A stretch of 64,000 nt of DNA, from the NCBI GenBank assembly GCA_963691655.1, contig OY829326.1, positions 57,591,776 through 57,655,775 of the forward strand, in the 5' to 3' direction. Shown here piece after piece: positions 11,901-24,960 of the stretch (position 1 is the first letter of the stretch; each line of letters opens with the position of its first letter). The stretch is from Toxonevra muliebris. Its lineage: Eukaryota > Arthropoda > Insecta > Diptera > Pallopteridae. Below the pieces are notes generated by a model, which did not search any database, was not told the origin of the DNA, and worked only from the letters and a program-made list of their open reading frames with translations. The translations under genes were made by a program, and so were the position numbers.

Positions 11901-12094
11901 TCTGGTCATAAAAACATACCAAAGTAGACTGTTTGGATGGAATAAAAAGGTAGAAGGGAAAAGACAGAGCGAAAGGTAAGGAATTTTTAATGGTATGCCA
12001 GAAGATTTGTATCATTCATAAATTTAGAAAAACTTCAAGAAATTTATTCAAATAAGAAAGACTTTCTCATTATGCGTGTCAGTATTCTATATTA
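8947..12094. other. AT-rich intron, isolated GGATAT-family cores
   Basis: Two single copies of the GGATAT core occur, at 9630 (plus) and 9853 (minus), with T-rich flanks. An AT dinucleotide run lies near 10272-10285. Otherwise nothing was recognised. Confidence 0.5.
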
Positions 12095-13330
12095 ATCTAA
12101 TTATGAAGTATACTATTGAGTTAGTAATAATTCTAGAACTAATACATTTGAAATTTGAAGTAGGCAATCATGATTCAGTAAAAATTCTACGACAGATCTA
12201 TCTTAATTAAGGAATTTGGAGTTTTCTTAACTTATAGATTGACTGAATCACTCAATATTTTCATGATTCAGTAAGAATTCTAGTATGTAACAATTTGATT
12301 TAGGCAAGAAGGTTTTTTTTGCTTATAGATTGACTCAATCCCTAAATGTATGTATGATTTAGTAAGAGTTGTCTGGACTAATGTATTGGAATTTGGCAGA
12401 GAAGATTTGTCTGTACCTGTCAGTTGAGTCAACCATTGAATGTATTCATGATGCAGTAAGCAATTTAGGACGTTTTTATTTGAATCAGGAAAGAAGTATG
12501 TTTTTTTTTAATTGTAGGTAAATTGACTGAACCGCTCTTGATTTAGAAGGAGCTCCAGGAAATTTATTTTGTTTTATGAATTGACTCTATCATTCAATAT
12601 ACTCACGATTCAGTAAGAATTCCAGGACTAATCTGTTTGAATTAGGCACGCAGGATTTTCTTTTAATTGCAGATAGACACAAACACTCAACATAATTATG
12701 ATTTAGTAAGAGCTCTGAGACAAATTTTTGAAATTATGTATTGACTCAACTATTCAATATATTTATGATTCATTTAAATAGAATGAGTCTATTTGAATTA
12801 GACAAGAAGCACTTATCTTTACTTCCTGATTAACTCAAGCACGTAATGTAATCATTATTTAATAAAAGTTCTCTAACTAAACTAAAGACTAATCTATTTG
12901 AATAAGGCGGAAAATATTTGTCTTAACTTGTCTATTGTGTCAACCACTGAATGTATTCATGATGAAGTTAGAAATTTAAATCTTATTAGGTAGGAAGGAT
13001 TTGTTTTTACTTGTAGCTAAATTGACTTATCCACTTATGATTTAGTAAGAGCTTTAGAACAAATTATTTTGAATTGGTGATTGACTCTGCAGTTGGTAAG
13101 AATTTTAAGACTGATCTATTGGAATAGCTTTAGAACAAATTTTTGAGTTATGGATTGACTCAACCAATTAATATATTCAAAATTTAGTAAAAAATGCAGA
13201 ATAATCTAATTGAAATAAACAAGAAGGACTTCTCTTTACTTGTCGTTTGATTAATTTAATGTATTCATGATAAAGAGTAAAAGGTTTAGCATTAATCCAT
13301 TGGAATTATGGATTGAAGAAAATGTAAACA
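12095..13330. repeat. Decayed satellite-like array, unit about 92 bp
   Basis: About 14 degenerate units share blocks ATGATTCAGTAAGAATTC, GGACTAATCTATTTGAATTA, GGCAAGAAGGATT and TTGACTCAACCACTCAAT. The ATGATT anchor recurs at 12170, 12263, 12354, 12448, 12538, 12605, 12698, 12765, about 12854, 12959, 13037 and onwards. Spacing is mostly 90-94 bp, with recurring 67-bp short units. Divergence between neighbours is high, so the array is old. No similarity to coding sequence. Confidence 0.85.
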
Positions 13331-16259
13331 TTTAATTAAAGTTTCCTCAGTCGGAATTACAGGTTACTACGTCGTATATTCATTAATATGAGAAGAGACC
13401 ACAATAAATTTTACTGGTTAATTTTCACATATGGCACCATTACAGTTACACTGATACACTATTGAAAAGATATACACAAATTGATTTTATTCCGTTCAAT
13501 CATCGCAAAATCTATGTATGGCTTTACAAAATGGAATGTTCATACAAAATTACTACAATACTCGTTTTTTCGAATCCGATTTAAAACCGTTTTCATGCTA
13601 GCAATACGGATATATTTTTGGAATCACTACTCATTTTATTGAAGTATACAGAATTCTGTAAGTAGCAAATTAAAGTGACACTTTTTGTCTACTGAATTAA
13701 TTTTACTGACTGAGTTTTTCAGGAAGTTTTCTCAGAGAGATCAAAAAGCAAACACCGTTCCAAAACTTCATACAAAGTAATATTAAGATGTAGGTAAATT
13801 TTTGATTTAATATTTTATTAAATAACTCTTAACATTCATGCACGCACTCACGCTCTACTCACTATACCGCCAATTGTCTTTCTACATCAACTTCTTCTCA
13901 TCATTATACTTCAATTTCCGTTTGTGTAGGAAAAATCTCAACGCCTTTTCAATTTTCATTTCACAAAAAGTCAAAACTTTATCCTTTTCAATATTAATTA
14001 ACACTTCAATTCCATAAGGCAGAAGAAGGGAAAAACTTTTTATTCCACACTTTCCATTCACCACTAAAACCCGCTTGCGTATAAAACGAATAAGATTTGT
14101 TGGAAAATACTGTATACATTGCAAGAGAAAATAAAAAAAACCAACAAAAACTTTTGTATGAAATTTCTGTGGCACCCTTGTAAAAATTCAGTGTGTTTGT
14201 GTGAGTGCCTAAAAGTATGTGCAGCACCAACAAAAGAGCTTCAAAGAAAAATACTACTAATTTCTGACACTAATTAACAATTAGCATAAGTTGAGGCATG
14301 CAGAAATTTCTTACTACTCTTTAACGTACTGACAACTTTTCTACATTAACTTTTGAGAAATATTTACATTCAAATATAAAATTTCCTATGCCTAAAACAC
14401 AATACTAAGTAATAACTAATTTACCCTTTCTCAACAATAAAAAACCACCATATAAAGTTCGTTTCAGGCGCAGTGAAGTGTCGTTGTCATTTACAGAAAA
14501 TAAGTTTTCACTTTTAAGCGTGAGCGCTTATTTTGTATATCGTAAACATTTTTGACATTTTTCTGTTGTGCTGCTGGATGCTTGCTGACAAACAATACAA
14601 AAATTCATTTCAGCGTTCAGGGACCCAAAGGATTACTTACAAACTTCACTCTATAATGTATATATGTGGAAGAAAAAGTGTTAAAGCAGCAACAGCAAAA
14701 ATAATAATAGCAATAATAATAAAAGACAAAGAGACACAACAACATTTCTGAAATGGAGTAAAAGTAGTAGCAGAAAAAGAAGAAGAAGTAATAGTCTCCC
14801 GGTAAGACAGTGAAATATCACAACTCATATATTTATTTTAAAATGTTCGGGAGTATGTCTGAGAAAAGTAGCATGAACTTTTGACAATTGTCTCTTAAAG
14901 TGCCAGCAATTGTTGCGGCAGACAGGCAGGCAGTCAGCATTTTGGGAATAATAAGAAAATGAAGCTCATTCTCTCATACACACATACACTTTCAAACTTT
15001 CAGTAGTATCGCATAAATATAAATGGTGCCACACTTGTCTTCTACTTACAACTACCAAGTGGAATGCCAAATATGAAGCAACCTAAGACAAGGAAAGAGA
15101 AACAATACCAAAAAAAAAAAATAACTCGACTTAAAATGAAAAGGGTAAGAAAGCTCAGGCATAGTATAAAAATATATTGAAAAAAAACGTAGCTGAGATA
15201 TTTTTAGTATAAAGTGGAAGTATTTTTAAATTAAAAATATTTGCATTGAGTGGAAGAAAAAAAATTTAAGGAAGGATATGCTAAGCAATGTGAGTAGGAG
15301 GATTGTTTGATATGATTTCAAAATTGAAATAAGTGTACTGAGCTTAATTTATTCATAAAGAGAATTGAAAATAAAACTTAAATATCATAGCATTAAACCT
15401 GTAATTATTTTAAATAAATTTTGAAAGTTTTGCTTTGGCTGCACAGTGCAAACTCATTAGACTGAAAGTACACTATTATTTCTGAGAAATAAAGAAATGC
15501 TACTGGTAAAATATAAGAGGGCATGTTGCTTGTAAGTGTCACAGACTTGACACAACTGCTAAAAAGGAATCAATAATTTATGCATTCTTCAGGCAATACA
15601 CTCAAGCAGGCTAACCTCATACAGAAAAAGCAAATTGACATACTGAAGTGGCATAAAGAAACGCTCAATGTCTCAAATAAATTTAAACCCATCAAATTTA
15701 AAGCTAAAAGATATAAATAAAGGATTTGATAGCATGTGATCAGCATGCTGCCGGCTCAGGTTTGTTCTTCATGCAGCAGCAGAAGATGCAGCCTGAAATC
15801 CGACTAAAACCTAACTAATGTTACTGAGAAATAAAAACAGAAAACAGGCAGGATGTGCTCAACCAACAGGTGTCTCAAGTTATAGCTTTACAGTTTGCTA
15901 CTGAATCTGGAACATCATTGTCTCGCACTTTAAGCAATTTGTAGGAATGAATCAATGATGATGCATGAAATTAACACTTTCAAAGAATATTTGTGTGATG
16001 CAAATGGAGTTAGGAAGTGCTAGTGGGAAACGCTGGACTTCTGAAAGAATTCGTCTTGCTTAAATTTTTTTTCTGCAATAAAAGAATCAAAATTTCATAT
16101 AAAAAACTTAATTATAAAGTTGAAATTGAACCAAATTTATAATAGCTTATGCCACAATTAATTGGTTAAGGACATTTCGAAATATTTCTAACATTTTTTA
16201 CTGGTTTTTACTATTTCAGTAACTCACTGATGCTTGTCTTTTTTAATTTAGAAGGCATT
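13331..16259. other. Intron, no supported feature
   Basis: Mixed AT-rich sequence with a GAAGAAG patch near 14778-14787. Open frames of 60-97 codons near 13.9-14.8 kb lack family motifs. Nothing else was recognised. Confidence 0.5.
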
Positions 16260-19200
16260 TCCAAAAAAGGATATATGGCACGCTTCAAGAGTACACTCTT
16301 TAACTCGACCAAACTTAGTCTTTGCTAAGATTGAGGACATCTTTTAGGTGCAATTTCGAGAAGAAATTTATATATTAAATATAAAAATTTTTTGCACATG
16401 ACAAATTTTTCATTACAACTTTTTCTTAATCTTTCTAGCAATCAAGAATCTAATTGAAAGAAATATAAAAAAAAATTGGAAAAAGGATATGAGGAGAACT
16501 AGAGAACCGTAAGTTTATATTTTGCCAAACTTTTGCTATAGCAAGGGTAAATCTAAAGATAACTTGTAGGAATAAATTTTCAAAGAATTTCAAAAATTCA
16601 CTTTAAAAAATTGTATACCTATAAATAAAAAAATATTTTCAAACACATTTTTGTTTTTAATTTCAATTAACTGAAGGTATATTTTTAACCAAAAAATTAT
16701 TTTGGAATTATTTTGGTACAATTTGATAGATTTTCAAGAAAAAGGATATGAGACAAAGCCATGAATCTTAACATTGAAATTTAATTAAAAATTTTCCTCC
16801 AATAATCGCCTGTCAAGCTACAGCTTGTAGAGTAAAAAATAAATTGAAATTCTAGTACTCAATCAAAACACACAGATATTTTCCCTTATTCTTTTATTTA
16901 ACCTTCAAAAAATTATTTTCATTTTCTTGGTTTTGAAAATGTAGCAATTTGATTTTGAATTTAAACTTTTTTAATGCATTTGTAACTTATGTATAATATT
17001 CATAATATAGTTCTTGAAACTCGTAAGAAACTATTTTGTATGTAAATACAAATATAACTTACAAAATTTGGAAAAATTTTAATGGAAAATTTTCATTACT
17101 TAACACCTAAATATTTGTATATTTTTCAATTATACACAGCACTAAATTTCAAGCTAAATTTCAAATAAATGTAAAGGTGGAAAATTTTATATTTTCATAA
17201 GAAAATGTGAAAATCAAGATACTTGCATTTGTAACTATAAAAATATATTATTTCAAAACAAAAATTCTACGTATAGAAATATTACAATATTTTTAAACAA
17301 CCTTACACTTACTTTTTTTAATAGAAACCGTAAGTACCGCGCTCTTAATTCTTCTTCCTTCCGCTTGTAGCAGTAGAATTATTTTTATAAATCTAAACTA
17401 ATTACTAGTAATTGATGTCCCTGTAGTTTTATTTGTAAGAAATTTCTAAATCACAAAGATTTTTTTTTGTTTGTAAAAGCTTAACTAATTACTATATTTG
17501 CTTTTTATTTTTATATAACTACTATTCTATTAACAAAAGCTCCTGCTACACTAAGTTGTATTTTTAAAAACTATTTTTGCAATAATTGATCACTGTTTGA
17601 AAAAGACAAAATTGATGCTAAGAATTAATTAACTTTTCTTTCCATATATATATAAGATTTTTAACTTCTTTTTGCTATACTTTTTTTTATCTACAATATT
17701 TGGTTGGTACTTTTTGTATGGTCCTTTTTTGATATAAACTTTGGTACTCTTTTTTCTTTTTTGTATTTTTTTTTTGTATTCTCTAATTTTCCTTAAGCTT
17801 CAGTATTTGTTTCTTTTGATGCTGGACGTTTATATTTTTGTATATCCTTGTTGGCTTTTGTTTTTTGGTTTTTGATTCTATTTTTGAACTTTTTTGGTTA
17901 TTCACATATCATTAATTTCGATTTTGTTAATTTACGCCGCCAGTGTTGTGCTGTTGTATTTAGCGATATTGTTGGAGTTTTTGTTGTTGTAGCAGTAGTT
18001 ATTATTATCATCACCTTCTTCATCGTGTGTTGTAGTTGCAGTGCACAGTGTAACGTCTGCAATATACATACGCACAGGAATTTGTTTGTTTTGTGGTTTG
18101 AAAAAGAAAAAGAAGAAGAAGAAAGAAAAAACAAATATTTAATATTTTCATTGGTTGTAGTTATTTTGATTTTACTACACAGCAACACAACCGCACACAA
18201 TAACACACACGAGTAGTAGTAGTAGTAAAAAAAACACATCTATTTGGTGAGAGCACAACACTGAAAAAAATATAGTAGAAACAGTTTTTGATAGCAAAAA
18301 ACACAAACAAATCGTAAAAAGTTTGTATTTTTTGTAAAAGCCAATCGAATTAATTAAAAATAAATTTTATTTTCTTTATTTGTTTTTTTTTTATATTTTT
18401 ATTACGTACAACATCAAAAGTAACAACAACATTCAGTAATGAAATTTTTACTAATTTTATATTGTTTGTTTAAAAAAAAAGCATCAAAGTTTATATCAAA
18501 AATATATAGATTTTTTGTAATTAACGACACAACACTGAGGTGTAGAAAAAAAAACTAAAATTCATATGAAAAACTTTACTAAAATGTTTAAATTAAATTA
18601 AAAATGGTTTAGCCAATACTATTAAATCATATATGTAAATTTAACTTATTATTAGTGAACACATTTCAAAATATTTTTTTTTAAAGAGATTTTTACTATG
18701 TTACTGTCTAACAATTTTGGTTTTTTCTTAAATTATCAAAAAAGGATACATAGTGACCTTAAAAAGTTTATGCTCAAATTCATCCAAATTCGACCTATGG
18801 GAAGAGTGTTCCTAAAGACAACTTGTAGACACAGATTTTTATAAGAAATCTAACTATTAAATTTAAAAAATATATTTGTCTGAGCAGAATTTTTCATGAA
18901 AAAAGTTCGTTTTTCTTTCTAAACAATCCGTAACTTGATTTGAAATAAATACCAAAGTGTTTGTGGGAAAAGGATATAGGGAAAGCTTGAAAACGACGTG
19001 CTCAAACTCAACCAAATTTCTTCTGTAGCAAATTGGAGTATGAAGACAAGTTGTAGGAATAAATTTGTGAACCAATTCTAAAATTTGAGAAATTGGTTTT
19101 CATACAAAAAAAAAAATTATCGAATTAATTATTCTAATTTTGTTTATCTCAGTTAATTTTGTTTAATAAAAACACTAGTTAAGAAAAAATTTAAAAGGAT

Positions 19201-20110
19201 ATGAGGCAAGCCCTTAAAATTAAAGTGTAAATTTGGTAAAACATTTTTTTCTGAAAACTTATATGTACTGCCAACATTTAATCTGAAAATTAATTTGAGA
19301 TTCTAACTGTAATCAAAAAGTAAATTCAACTTTTGTTCTTGAAATTTTGGTGTTTTATTATTTTTTATTTATTTTTTTTTTATTATTTATTTATTTATTT
19401 TATTTTGAGGATATCATCATACTCCTGATTTTAAAAAACAAAAAAGTGATGATTTTTGTAGGAAAAAACTGAGAAATTATAAGCTCGGCTTTAAACAAAC
19501 TTTTTTTTTACAGCAAAATTGAACATAAAAACAACTTGTAGGAATCAAATTTAAAAATTGTTATACATTTCTGGAAAAAGGATATGAGGTATGCTTGAAA
19601 GCTATGAGCTCGCACTTAACCAAATTCTTTCTTTGATAATTTTTTATCTAAAGACAAATTGTTGGTAAAGAATGTTTTGTTTATTTAAAGTAATTTAAAT
19701 CGATTTTTGTCTCTAATTAGAAAAAAGAATATAAACTTAGTAAAAATTTCAAAAGATATTATTCTCCAACAAAAGTTGATGTTAGGATCACTTGTGGGCT
19801 AATTTTTTTTTTAAATTTTTTAATTAAAATTTATCTTTTTATCATAAAAAGTTTACTTAGCTTTAATCTAAACTTATTTTAATAATAAAATTTCAAATAG
19901 AATGCTTCATGAGTACACTGGTTAATTAAAAAAAGTGTGTTTGAGAAGTTTCAACCAAATTTTTTCTATACTCAAAATGAAACTAACTACAACTTTTTAC
20001 CAACATAATTTCTGCAGGATACTAAATATCAATTAAAATAAAATGTATTTGTACAATCTGAATGCTTCATTAGAACTTTTCCTCTGTTGCTTCATTTAAC
20101 TTCAATTATA
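16260..20110 (+). repeat. GGATAT-core tandem family, plus-oriented cluster
   Basis: The core AAAAAAGGATATGAGGCAAG and variants recur at 16269, 16485, 16744, 18744 (GGATAC), 18972, 19197 and 19580. Each is followed by a CTCAAACTCAACCAAATTT-like block and then by AACTTGTAGGAATAAATTT at about 16561, 18811, 19047 and 19530. Local spacing is about 216-259 bp (383 once), implying a degenerate tandem unit near 225 bp. The 16.9-18.7 kb part carries few or no recognisable cores and may be interrupted. No coding capacity and no terminal inverted repeats are visible. Confidence 0.75.
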
Positions 20111-21842
20111 TGTTATGATTTTAATCAAATATCCTTTGAGGCCTTAATTAAAGTAAATTTATTTAATAATAATTTTAAAATAATATAAAAAAAAAAACCA
20201 AAAGTTTTCATGTAAAATGAAAATAAATTACATGCACAGAGCAACAAACAGAAATATTTCAATAAAGTATGAGTGCTCATACCCAATAGTACAAGTGTAT
20301 GTATACTTTATATGTATGTGAATGGAGAATTGCAAGCAATAATTCAAACTGTTGCTTTTTCAAACCAAACAAGCACACAAAACACTCACACTACAGCCAA
20401 CTAACCAATATACCAATGCCAACAACATTACTACTACTACAGCATAACCATTACTACCCTTTGGGGCAATACATTTGGCATGGCACTACAAATGGCAGAA
20501 CGAGGAGAGGACAATAAACTCGTTAAGCTGCAATAGCAGAAAATGATGAATGTAAAATAAAACCAGCGCTTATACAAAGCAACAATCCAAGGAGGGTAAT
20601 TCGGACGAAGGGGAGGTATTCTTCTTCGCCTCTATATTACCCAACACTTATTAGTACGAGTACAAAAACAGAAAAAAGGGCAAAATACGATATTGAGTTA
20701 CAGCAATGTATAAAGAAGAAACAGAACAAGAAAAACACAAACAAAAAATGCGACCAACTAAACGAGAGAAAATCGAAATTAATCAACAACAGACGAGACG
20801 CGAATTTTCTTCTTTATTTTATGTTTTCAACATTTTCATTTATTTTTCTTTTTGGTTTTTTTTGATACAATTTTCTTGTTTTTTGTTGTAATTGTTATTT
20901 TGTTGTGTACAACAATAACAAAACAAAGTCGCTGTTAAGCCAACATAATGCCAAAGCATTTGTAGGTATATATATAAAAAAAAGTGAAAAAGAAAATCCT
21001 TAACAAAATATTTTGCTAGAAATTCCAATACTCACAGTTTATATATATGCATGTATGTATGTGAAAGCAGAAAAACCACAACAACTCAAACTTGAATGGC
21101 TTAGTTCATATATAGAAAAACACATAAATATATATATATATACTGCCACATGCATATTGTTGCTTGCATGTGTAAGTGAATGTAATCGTATGGCTGGAAA
21201 GTAACAAAGATAGGGAGAGAGCAACATGTCAATAGTTAAGACATGCAGCAGCAGCAGCAGCAACAACAGCAACTAAGTTCAATTAATTGCAAAGCTTCAC
21301 ATACACACACACACACACACACATACACATCAACACTAACAAACACACATAACACACACTCATAAACCGCAGAAATTAAATTAAAATACACAGAAGCATG
21401 AAGCACGTAAAATGTGAATGACAAGTGTTAGAAGTTTGAGAATGTAATCGAAGCGAAGTGAAGTGGAATTGGAAGTGGATATGTGGTGCAATAAGAAAAA
21501 GAAAGTGTTGAAGAGTGGTGGGTGAGCACAAAAGGATAAAAGAAAATGTATATGAAGTTGTTTAATTTTAATTAAAGAAATTTATTAAATTTAGATTTAA
21601 ATTAGGAAAAAGTAATTCAAATAAAATTCTGAGAATGGTCTTAGTAGCAGAAATGAGAAATTATATGTTGTTGAAATGAGGTGCAAAAGTTTTCAATTAT
21701 CACTTTGCAAACAACTTGTAAATGCAAAGAAATATTTTGAAAGTCTACACAATTCCGAAAAATAAGAAAGACAATTCTTGTAAATTGGAATTTCTTTTGT
21801 CGGATAGAAAACTGGAGTAAAAATATTTAAAAATCAACAAAT
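20111..21842. other. Intron with microsatellites
   Basis: Contains a CAG/CAA tract at 21243-21272 and an (AC)n run at 21303-21322. Short open frames here are created by these repeats. No gene was recognised. Confidence 0.6.
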
Positions 21843-22084
21843 CTCTGGTCACAAGGCGTAACAACACAACTCGAGTTTTGTCGAATTCGAGTTATTATCA
21901 TAATTGAAATCTTCATATCCGATTTCATATCGTGTCAAAATTTTATGAATCGCTTCAGTGGTTTACGAGATATTGAAGGAAAAATAGAACAACTAAATTT
22001 GATTATTAGCATTTGAATCTTTGAAGTGCTCTTCTGTAAAATTCAAAAAACACACACTTATGCTGTTATGCCTTGTGACCACAG
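21843..22084. mobile_element. Small terminal-inverted-repeat element (MITE), about 240 bp
   Basis: The left end CTCTGGTCACAAGGCGTAAC is matched at the right end by the reverse complement of CTGTGGTCACAAGGCATAAC, so about 18 of 20 bases are inverted-repeat. The interior has no coding frame. An 8-bp direct repeat, AAATCAAC, lies at 21831-21838 and 22085-22092. It touches the right end but sits 4 bases off the left end. Its 8-bp length would fit a hAT-type insertion if it is the target duplication. Superfamily uncertain. Confidence 0.8.
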
Positions 22085-23839
22085 AAATCAACGAAAAATA
22101 ATGGAAAAATTCTTATTATTTCAAATTTAATATTTGCATAATTTTAGGAAAATGTATTTCCCTGGTTATACTTTTATGAATTGCTCTGTGCTTTTAATGT
22201 ATAAAAACCTAGCACTCGAGAGAATATATTATTCTAATGATTATTTCTTAAAGCTTATTTAGATATGCGCACATCTTTCTCAGTCAAAAATCAACCATAA
22301 GATAATTTTAGGCGAAAATTTCATATTTTCAACTATAACATTTTACCCAAATGCTTTGAATTTCCCCAAAACCTCATACGCATAATTTATTTATGAATGA
22401 TGATGCGTCACAAAAGTTCTGCAATTAACTAAACTGTAATAACTTTGCATAATTTATAATTTAAATAAAATTATTTACAACAAATCTTTATTTGCTTACA
22501 TGTATGTATACCATATGAGCGTGTGTGTAAAAATTACAAAGTTTTTTGTTAATACAATTTTATAAAGTGTTGTTCGCACAACAGTCATAGACGGCAGTCG
22601 AATCAATGCAATCAAGCATACTACTTTTTTGAACTTATCTCGCAACAAAGTTGCTTATTTTTGCTTCAACTCTTTTCCATTGCCTTTCTTTCCACATGTT
22701 TAATGCTTTCAAAGAAATTTCAAAATTGCTTTCATCTTATGAAATAATTTTCTATCTTAGATTTTCTACACCTTACAAAAGCATTTTGAAAATAAATAAC
22801 ACAAGTAAATAAATTGGTTTCGTAACCACAAAACCAAACGAGCACATTCATACAGTAGTACAAAAAGACAGACAGACGGACAGACAGTCATATAAGCACA
22901 CAAATAATCGCACAAACGTACTATAACTGTATACATACATACATATATACAACACATCAATTCAATTCAATCAGACGTCAGCGTTGCTGTTGTTGTTGTT
23001 GTTCTTGCACGTTAAAAATGAAGAGTGTGGAGCTTACAAATTGTTCACCCTCTTTGCAAAAGCAACGCGGCACTACATTGATGGAAATGATAAGGACGAT
23101 GATGATGATGATGTTTGTTGATGTTGATGATGGTAGTGCAAAACTGGCAACATGTGCTACATACAATTGAAGCGGAAACAAAAATACGATGATGATGAAG
23201 GTGGTGGATTTTTTTTATTTATTCCACTTTTCCACGCTGCAAGAATTATACAATCAAAAGTAAAATGTGGTGAATGTGGGTGTAAATACTCGTTGTAGTA
23301 AGGCTAGTAGTAGTAACAGTAGCAGCAGTTGTAATACCTGCAACCACGAAAAAGTTGGAAATAAAATGCGGCAAGCACGTTGCAACTCTATTACTTATTT
23401 CGTGAAAAGGTAGTGTGGAAAAAGGTATAAATAAAAGCGGTTTTTTCTGCTGCTCCTTCTACTTTTTTCTGGTTTTGTTTGTGAGCTAGCGCACAAATGC
23501 AATAATCTTTCAACTGACGCTTACGTTTGAAACGTGACTAGTACACATGATGTTGCAATATTTTATGTTAGGTAGCTAGAGGTGCCAGTAGGATAAATGT
23601 GGCATGCATAAACGCCATAGCGATGGCGTTGGCAGCAATGGCATTAGAAAAAAGGGAACAAATACACAGAATTGTTAGTAATGCCCAGTGTGCATTTTAT
23701 TTCTTACAGCGATAAATAAAATGTAACAAACAATATTGTAGATAGAAATATGCAAAATTGTGGGTGTGTGTAAAAACAATATGAAAACATTGTCGATTGT
23801 TATAAAATGTTGTTAAATAGTGAAGATATGGTGTATTTT
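22085..23839. other. Intron with trinucleotide repeats
   Basis: (TGT)n at 22984-23003 and GAT-rich repeats at 23098-23130. At 22380-22440 there is a less repetitive AT-rich patch with TGATGCGTCA. Nothing was recognised as a gene. Confidence 0.55.
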
Positions 23840-24960
23840 TATTAATATTCAAGCATACTTTTAGGAGAATTACTTTAAAAATATTGTGTTTAGATTCAAG
23901 AAGATATGAGCATATCTATAAATGAGAACTTGTGGTTTGTTATATGTACTCTTCAATTTTTGTTAAGTAATAATGAAATAATATATTTTAAAAACTGTTG
24001 AAGCATACTTTTGGATGAATTGCTATTTAAAATTGTGGACCCATACTTAGATTTACATAAAATTGTAGAAAAAATATTGATGCATTTAAATTTAAAAACA
24101 ATATGAATTTAAAAAAAAATTATAATAAGGATATTATATTTATATTATATAATATTTTAAAAACTATTAGTGCATACTTTTTGGTGAATTGCTTTTAAAT
24201 GCAAATATAGATTTCGGTGATTAATATAAAGCGAAAGAATTGGTAATCGCAAAAAAGAAAGATGGTAGACAATTATTCAGTTTTGTAAATATTTAAGCCT
24301 ACTTTTAGGTGAATTACATTGAAGTTGCTGAAATTTAAAACAAATGTGTACAAAATGATGGAAACGCACTGCTAAATATTCTTTAGGTGAATATGCTCAA
24401 AAATTTTGAATAGTTTTGAACTCAAAAAAGATATGACACTTTAGAAAAACATAGAAAGAGCGTATTTTATATGCATATTGTTGTTAAGTAGTAAAGAAAT
24501 AGCATATTTTACAAATTAGTAAAGCATACTGTTAAGCGAGTTGCTTTAAAAAATTTGTTTTATAGTTTAAATTCATATAAAGTTGTAGCAGAATTATTTT
24601 ACAATAAGAGATTGAAAGTAAATAGTTTTTTATGAAATATAATTGCTCTGAAGTTGCTGGAGTTTAAGCGAAGTATGTATAAATTTATAACAAAAAGTAG
24701 ATGCTTCTGATGAATGAATTACTAAGTGTTGTAGAATTTTTATTGAATGAAATAAATTATTTGAAGCAAACTTTTAAGTAAATTGTTTTCAAAATAAGAT
24801 TTTTTTTAATACTATTATTAATTATTATTCCTAACTAAAATATTCCTAAAATATTAAAAATATTGTGATTGCTATTTTTTTTTTGTGAGAATTACAATAT
24901 TGTAAGTTAAAAATTTATGTAGCATACTTGCAGGCAAGTTGTTATATAATAAATACCAGT
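23840..24960 (+). repeat. Decayed tandem family with GCATACTTTTAGGTGAATTG core
   Basis: The core recurs at about 23853, 24003, 24172, 24298, 24374, 24534, 24775 and 24922, with spacing of about 76-240 bp, mostly 125-170. It is usually followed by a CTTTAAAA-like block and then an AT-rich filler. Units are strongly diverged. A possible relative lies at 26780-26990. Confidence 0.7.

Noticed and set aside
12095..13330. Possible CRISPR-like array of regular repeats
   Set aside because: Regular spacing, but the whole unit including the would-be spacer is repetitive and diverged, and the genome is eukaryotic. It is a satellite-like array.
17848..18239. Overlapping open frames of 122 (plus) and 113 (minus) codons
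   Set aside because: Both are valine/isoleucine- or threonine/serine-rich products of GTT/ATT and GAA repeats read on opposite strands; neither looks like protein.
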